Source: Rhizobium sp. AC27/96
GTDB taxonomy: Bacteria > Pseudomonadota > Alphaproteobacteria > Rhizobiales > Rhizobiaceae
Direction of reading: 5' to 3'
Length of the DNA: 64,000 bases
NCBI RefSeq assembly: GCF_001692325.1
Contig: NZ_LXKN01000018.1
Span: forward strand, 62,001-126,000
Part shown: piece after piece, positions 60,142 to 64,000 of the stretch
Layout: the number at the start of each line of letters is the position of its first letter
Position numbering within the stretch: the stretch's first letter is position 1
Notes under the pieces: generated by a model
The model's input: only the letters and a program-made list of their open reading frames with translations
Told to the model about the DNA's origin: nothing
Databases searched by the model: none
Translations under genes and position numbers: made by a program

Positions 60142-61323
60142 ATGAACGAGACACCGAGATTCGATGCCTATCGGCACGCCATTCCCGACCCGCTGCTGCC
60201 CCAACGCAACGACCCCTTCGATGCGGCCGTACCGCCGATCTATCAGACTTCGCTGTTCCTGTTCGATAGCTACAAGGAGCTGGAAGATGTCTTCGCCGGC
60301 CGCTCGAAGAAGCCGATCTATTCGCGTGGCGACAACCCGACGGTGCAGCTGCTGGAGAGCAGGATCGTCGAGATGGAAGGAGCCGAGGCGGCGCGCGCCT
60401 TTGCAAGCGGCATGGGCGCCATTGCTGCCGCAGTCCTTGCCTTCGTCGGCCCAGGAGATCGCATCGTTACCGTGCGGCACGTCTATAGCGATGCCTTCCG
60501 TTTCTTCGAAAAAGTCCTGAAGCGTTTCGGCGTCATTGTCGACTATATCGACGGCACCGATACCGAGGCCATGATTGCGGCCCTTCCCGGCGCCAAGCTG
60601 GCCTATCTCGAAAACCCCACCTCCATGGTGTTCGAGTTGCAGGATCTGCCTGCCATTGCCGAAGCCGCGCGTCGCCATGGCGTCGTGACGATCGTCGACA
60701 ACTCCTGGGCAACACCGCTCTATCAGAACCCGCTTGCTCTCGGCATCGATATCGTCATCCATGCCGCCTCGAAATATCTTGGTGGTCAGAGCGATACGGT
60801 GGCGGGCCTTGTCGCCGGCTCCAAGGCGCATATCGATCGGATCAACAGCGAAATCTATCCCTACACGGGTGCGAAGCTGGCGCCGTTCGAGGCGTGGCTG
60901 GTGCTTCGCAACCTGGAGACCCTGCCGTTCAGGCTGCGTCATCACCACGAAGCCGGCCTGGAGGTCGCATCCTGGCTGAAGGCACATGAGGAGGTGACCA
61001 ACGTCATGCATCCGGCCTTCTGCGAACATCCCGGCAAGCGGACCTTCAGCGGTTTCGGCGGCCTTTTCTCCTTCGAGGTTTCCGATCGCATCGACGTTGC
61101 AGGCTTCGTCGATGCGCTGGGTCTCATCCGCATCGGCGTCAGCTGGGGCGGCCCGGAGAGCCTGGTTGTTCCGGCAAAGGCGGCGCTCAGCATCTCGCCC
61201 GAAACCAATGTCTTCGCACGATTTGGCGTCAGCGACCGCACCATTCGCCTGAATGTCGGGCTGCACACGGCAGCTGCCATCATTGCGGATCTGCAACAGG
61301 CACTGCTGGCGTCAAAACGGTAG
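60142..61323 (+). CDS. PLP-dependent trans-sulfuration family enzyme (cystathionine gamma-synthase-like)
   Basis: 393 residues from an ATG with AGAGGAA upstream. The Cys/Met metabolism family fold shows 'IYSRGDNPTVQLLESRIVEMEGAEAARAFASGMGAI', Asp186 in 'TIVDNSWATP' and the PLP lysine Lys211 in 'HAASKYLGGQSD'. Members catalyse beta- or gamma-elimination or replacement on cysteine, homoserine esters or cystathionine. No sulfur step is known in hydroxamate siderophore synthesis, so its job here is unclear: a modified building block, a methionine or cysteine supply, or a passenger gene. It is in line with the MATE and lysA genes. Confidence 0.82.
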   Translation: MNETPRFDAYRHAIPDPLLPQRNDPFDAAVPPIYQTSLFLFDSYKELEDVFAGRSKKPIYSRGDNPTVQLLESRIVEMEGAEAARAFASGMGAIAAAVLAFVGPGDRIVTVRHVYSDAFRFFEKVLKRFGVIVDYIDGTDTEAMIAALPGAKLAYLENPTSMVFELQDLPAIAEAARRHGVVTIVDNSWATPLYQNPLALGIDIVIHAASKYLGGQSDTVAGLVAGSKAHIDRINSEIYPYTGAKLAPFEAWLVLRNLETLPFRLRHHHEAGLEVASWLKAHEEVTNVMHPAFCEHPGKRTFSGFGGLFSFEVSDRIDVAGFVDALGLIRIGVSWGGPESLVVPAKAALSISPETNVFARFGVSDRTIRLNVGLHTAAAIIADLQQALLASKR

Positions 61324-61349
61324 GTCGCGTCAACGTTTCATATTGCCAT

Positions 61350-61380
61350 ATGGGCGGAGTGGCACTACCACCCCGCCCAT
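61350..61380 (+). other. Hairpin between trans-sulfuration and lysA genes
   Basis: ATGGGCGGAGTGG (61350-61362) and CCACCCCGCCCAT (61368-61380) form a 13-base stem with one mismatch and a five-base loop, within a 107-base gap. No T run follows. It may be an attenuator or message-stability element; there is no match to the lysine riboswitch fold, which is far longer. Confidence 0.55.
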
Positions 61381-61430
61381 ACTATTATCCGTTGTTGATT
61401 TCATTCCCGCCCCGTGCTGACCGAGAAAAA

Positions 61431-62678
61431 ATGACCATTCCTTCCAACGAAATGCTGAGCTCGCTTGCAAGCGAATATGGGACGCCGCTCTGGATCTACG
61501 ACGTTGCCGCGATGCGCCGTCGCATCGAGCAATTGTCCGCCTTCGACGTCGTGCGCTTCGCACAGAAGGCTTGTTCGAACATCCACATCCTGCGGGAAAT
61601 GCGCAACGCCGGCGTCCAGATTGATGCCGTATCGCTTGGCGAGATCGAACGGGCGATGCGCGCGGGCTTTGCAGCGGGCAGCACGTCCGAACTTGCGGAA
61701 ATCGTCTTCACCGCCGATGTCTTCGACCGGCAGACGCTGGAGCGGGTCATTGCCGACAGGAGGATCGAAGTCAATATCGGTTCGATCGATATGCTGCATC
61801 AACTCGGTGAGCGTTCGCCGGGCCACAGGGTATGGTTGCGGATCAATCCGGGTTTCGGCCACGGCCACAGCAACAAGACCAATACCGGCGGCGAGAACAG
61901 CAAGCACGGCATCTGGTTCGAGCAGTTGCAGGAAGCCGTGGCGCTGACACAAAAATATTCGCTGACGCTGGTCGGCCTGCACATGCATATCGGCTCTGGC
62001 GTCGATTACAGCCACCTGCAGCGTGTCTGCGGCGCAATGGTTGGCTTCTGCCGCGAGCTTTCCGTCGATATCGAGGCGATTTCAGCCGGCGGCGGCCTTT
62101 CCGTCCCTTATAGGGAAGGCGAGGAAGAGATTGACCCGTCGCATTATTTTTCACTCTGGGACGCGGCGCGGCGTGAGGTTGAGGCGCATTTTGGTCATCC
62201 GATCCGGCTGGAGATAGAACCCGGGCGCTTTCTGACCGCGGATTCCGGCGTACTGCTCGCTGAGGTGCGAGCCGTCAAAAACATGGGTCGCAACCGCTTC
62301 GTGCTCGTCGATGCCGGCTTCAGCGATCTTGCCCGGCCGGCCATGTATGGCAGCTATCACCACATCTCGGTCATTCCGGGAAAGACGCCTCGAAGCGCGG
62401 GAGCAGCTATCTTCCCGACGGTGGTTGCGGGTCCTCTTTGCGAATCGGGCGATGTCTTCACCCAGACGGAATCAGGCGTAGTTCAGCAACGCGATCTTCC
62501 TGAGGCTCATGTCGGCGACTATCTCGTTTTCCACGGTGCCGGAGCCTATGGCGCAACGATGTCGTCGAACTACAACAGCCGGCTCTATGCCCCGGAGGTG
62601 CTCATCGATGGCGCAACGCATCGATTGATCCGCCGACGCCAGACTTTTGACGAGCTGTTGGCCCTGGAAGATCTCTAA
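61431..62678 (+). CDS. lysA: Diaminopimelate decarboxylase, enterobacterial LysA type
   Basis: 415 residues from the ATG at 61431. Alanine-racemase-type barrel with PLP Lys46 in 'VRFAQKACSNIHILR', then 'PGHRVWLRINPGFGHGHSNK', 'TGGENSKHGIW', 'HMHIGSGVDY', 'AISAGGGLSVPY', 'EIEPGRFL' and 'GPLCESGDVFTQ'. Throughout, it matches my recollection of E. coli LysA (420 residues) very closely, closer than I expect for the usual alphaproteobacterial LysA. It decarboxylates meso-diaminopimelate to lysine, the presumed siderophore precursor. A second, chromosomal lysA elsewhere is expected. Horizontal origin is likely. Confidence 0.88.
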   Translation: MTIPSNEMLSSLASEYGTPLWIYDVAAMRRRIEQLSAFDVVRFAQKACSNIHILREMRNAGVQIDAVSLGEIERAMRAGFAAGSTSELAEIVFTADVFDRQTLERVIADRRIEVNIGSIDMLHQLGERSPGHRVWLRINPGFGHGHSNKTNTGGENSKHGIWFEQLQEAVALTQKYSLTLVGLHMHIGSGVDYSHLQRVCGAMVGFCRELSVDIEAISAGGGLSVPYREGEEEIDPSHYFSLWDAARREVEAHFGHPIRLEIEPGRFLTADSGVLLAEVRAVKNMGRNRFVLVDAGFSDLARPAMYGSYHHISVIPGKTPRSAGAAIFPTVVAGPLCESGDVFTQTESGVVQQRDLPEAHVGDYLVFHGAGAYGATMSSNYNSRLYAPEVLIDGATHRLIRRRQTFDELLALEDL

Positions 62679-62874
62679 ACAGGTGCTTCGGCTTTCGGGC
62701 GCGGCGAATCGAATGGTGCTGGCAAGGTTCGGCAACCATCCCGCCGTTGACGCGTGTTGGCGCGGGGGCTTTTCCGCGGTTGCGAAATGAATATAGTGGG
62801 CACCACCGGGCGTCGTGAGGCTCGGTTCTTGTTCCTTTGTCACCAGCCGCAAGGCGCGAAAGTTCTGCACCGAT

Positions 62875-64000
62875 ATGCTGGCCTGGCTTGATCAGAGAAC
62901 CGAAATCGTCGAGCACGCGGATCAGGCGGCGCAATTTTTCGAGCCGGCGCATTCCGCTTATTACAGCGGCAAGCCTGGCCAGCCGCTGAAACTGCTGCTG
63001 CAGGCGCGCAGTGATTTTCTCTCCATCTGGCGGCAAGCGGATTATCGGGAACATGTCGCCGAATTCAAGCTATTCGGCCGTCAGCTCGTAATCGTCAATT
63101 CGCCTGAAGCGATCCGTTACGTGGTCGCCAAGCGCCATGAGAATTTCGAGCGCAAGACGCCGCAGATGCGCCGCGCGTTGGAACATCTGCTAGGTGACGG
63201 CCTGTTCATTTCGGACAAGGAGACCTGGAAGCAACGGCGGCCGCTGGTTGCCGATATCGTGCACAAGAACCGCGTCCCAGCCTTCGGGGCGATCATGCAG
63301 ACCACGGCAAGCGAGCTTGCCGACCGTTGGCAGAGCCTCGGCGAGGGGGCGGAGGTTAACGCCCTGTTCGAGATGGCGGGTCTGACGGCGGAGATCATCT
63401 CACGCAGCGTCTTCGGCAATGATCTCGGCGAGGAAAGCGCCAATGCCGTCACCGAGGGATTTGCCAGTTACCAGGCCTTGGTGGACTCCATCAATCTCGG
63501 CTACTTCCTCGGCTTCGACGAAGGGCTGCCAATCGTCAAGACACCGAGCCTGCGCCGGTCGGTCAAGCGCATCCATCGGATCATCGATCAGGTGATCGAA
63601 GATCATCTGGCCGGCAAGGGCGATAACAGTTCGATGGTCGAGCTGCTGATCCGGCGCCAGAAGCGAAATCCCGAGCTGAAGCTCGATGTCGTGGCGCTCA
63701 GGAATGAAGCGGCGACCATTTTCATGGCCGGACATGAGACGACGGCCGCGACTTTGACCTGGGCATGGTATCTGCTAGCCGGTGCGCCCTGGGTGGAAGA
63801 GGCTATTCACGCGGAAATCGATGCCGTCTGCGGCGATCGTGTGCCGTCGATCGATGACGTTGCCAAGCTTGACTGGTGTCGAGCCGTCATCGAGGAGACG
63901 CTGAGGCTTTACCCACCCGTGCCGATTTTGGCCCGACAGGCAGCCGAGGCGGACCAGATCGGTCCTGTACAAGTGCGCAAGGCCGCGCTCGTCCTGATCG
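62875..64000 (+). CDS. Cytochrome P450, truncated by window end
   Basis: At least 375 residues are visible, open at the right edge. The I-helix motif 'FMAGHETTAATLTWAWYLL' and the K-helix ExxR 'EETLRLYPPVPILARQA' identify a P450; the heme-cysteine loop lies beyond the window. The wording 'NFERKTPQMRRALEHLLGDGLFISDKETWKQRRPL' is like fatty-acid-hydroxylase-type bacterial P450s. The start is uncertain: ATG at 62875 or an in-frame GTG at 62815, neither with a strong ribosome site. About 195 bases separate it from lysA, so it may be the last gene of the operon or an independent one. It could hydroxylate an acyl chain of the siderophore. Confidence 0.85.
   Translation, partial: MLAWLDQRTEIVEHADQAAQFFEPAHSAYYSGKPGQPLKLLLQARSDFLSIWRQADYREHVAEFKLFGRQLVIVNSPEAIRYVVAKRHENFERKTPQMRRALEHLLGDGLFISDKETWKQRRPLVADIVHKNRVPAFGAIMQTTASELADRWQSLGEGAEVNALFEMAGLTAEIISRSVFGNDLGEESANAVTEGFASYQALVDSINLGYFLGFDEGLPIVKTPSLRRSVKRIHRIIDQVIEDHLAGKGDNSSMVELLIRRQKRNPELKLDVVALRNEAATIFMAGHETTAATLTWAWYLLAGAPWVEEAIHAEIDAVCGDRVPSIDDVAKLDWCRAVIEETLRLYPPVPILARQAAEADQIGPVQVRKAALVLI

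Noticed and set aside
61324-61430. Lysine riboswitch before lysA
   Set aside because: The gap is only 107 bases and shows one simple hairpin; the lysine riboswitch needs about 160-180 bases and a five-helix junction.
1-64000. Integrated mobile element, phage or CRISPR array
   Set aside because: No transposase, integrase, phage structural gene, tRNA-flanked direct repeats or regularly spaced repeats were seen.

Overview
The window looks like chromosomal or megaplasmid DNA from a fast-growing rhizobial alphaproteobacterium (Rhizobium/Agrobacterium type). Supporting signs are the high GC content, tightly overlapping ABC-transporter operons, a bcsN-bcsA-bcsB-bcsZ-TPR cellulose operon of rhizobial layout, two intergenic mosaic repeats of the kind common in Rhizobiaceae, and iron boxes of the TGA-N9-TCA (RirA/IRO) type. 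No rRNA, tRNA, CRISPR array, transposase or phage gene was seen.

Regions from left to right. (1) 1-5.5 kb: sulfur region with the end of a sulfonate-type ABC operon (binding protein tail, two permeases), a three-domain rhodanese, a DszC/SfnB-like flavin monooxygenase and a ChaC-like glutathione cyclotransferase. (2) 5.6-13.6 kb: amide-utilisation operon with an AmiC-like sensor, an ANTAR antiterminator, a dipeptide-type ABC transporter and a formamidase/acetamidase. A promoter and an intrinsic terminator sit in the leader before the first gene. (3) 13.7-21.8 kb: NMT1-type ABC transporter with a cytosine-deaminase-like amidohydrolase, an FAD oxidase and a quinone reductase, divergent from a LysR regulator and followed by a creatininase-family amidase. 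A matching 35-bp bipartite element lies before both the binding protein and the creatininase. (4) 22-24.6 kb: unusual GntR regulator and a UxaA-type altronate dehydratase with a perfect 22-bp palindrome upstream. (5) 24.7-32.4 kb: NarX/NarL-type two-component system divergent from a ribose-type sugar ABC transporter and an SMP-30 lactonase. (6) 32.5-41.7 kb: cellulose synthesis operon. (7) 41.9-64 kb: siderophore locus, running off the right end.

The siderophore locus contains an esterase, a TonB receptor, FhuBCD-like uptake genes, a GNAT protein, an ECF sigma factor, a phosphopantetheinyl transferase, a lysine-type N6-hydroxylase, a one-module NRPS (C-A-PCP-TE), an IucB-type hydroxylamine acyltransferase, a MATE exporter, a trans-sulfuration-type PLP enzyme, an enterobacterial-looking LysA and a P450. 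The combination predicts a siderophore built from N6-acyl-N6-hydroxylysine on one NRPS module whose condensation domain lacks its catalytic histidine. It is neither a canonical vicibactin set (ornithine) nor a rhizobactin-1021/aerobactin set (no IucA/IucC synthetase seen here). This is the best candidate for an undescribed system in the window. All functional statements come from reading motifs and gene order by eye; no database search was run.
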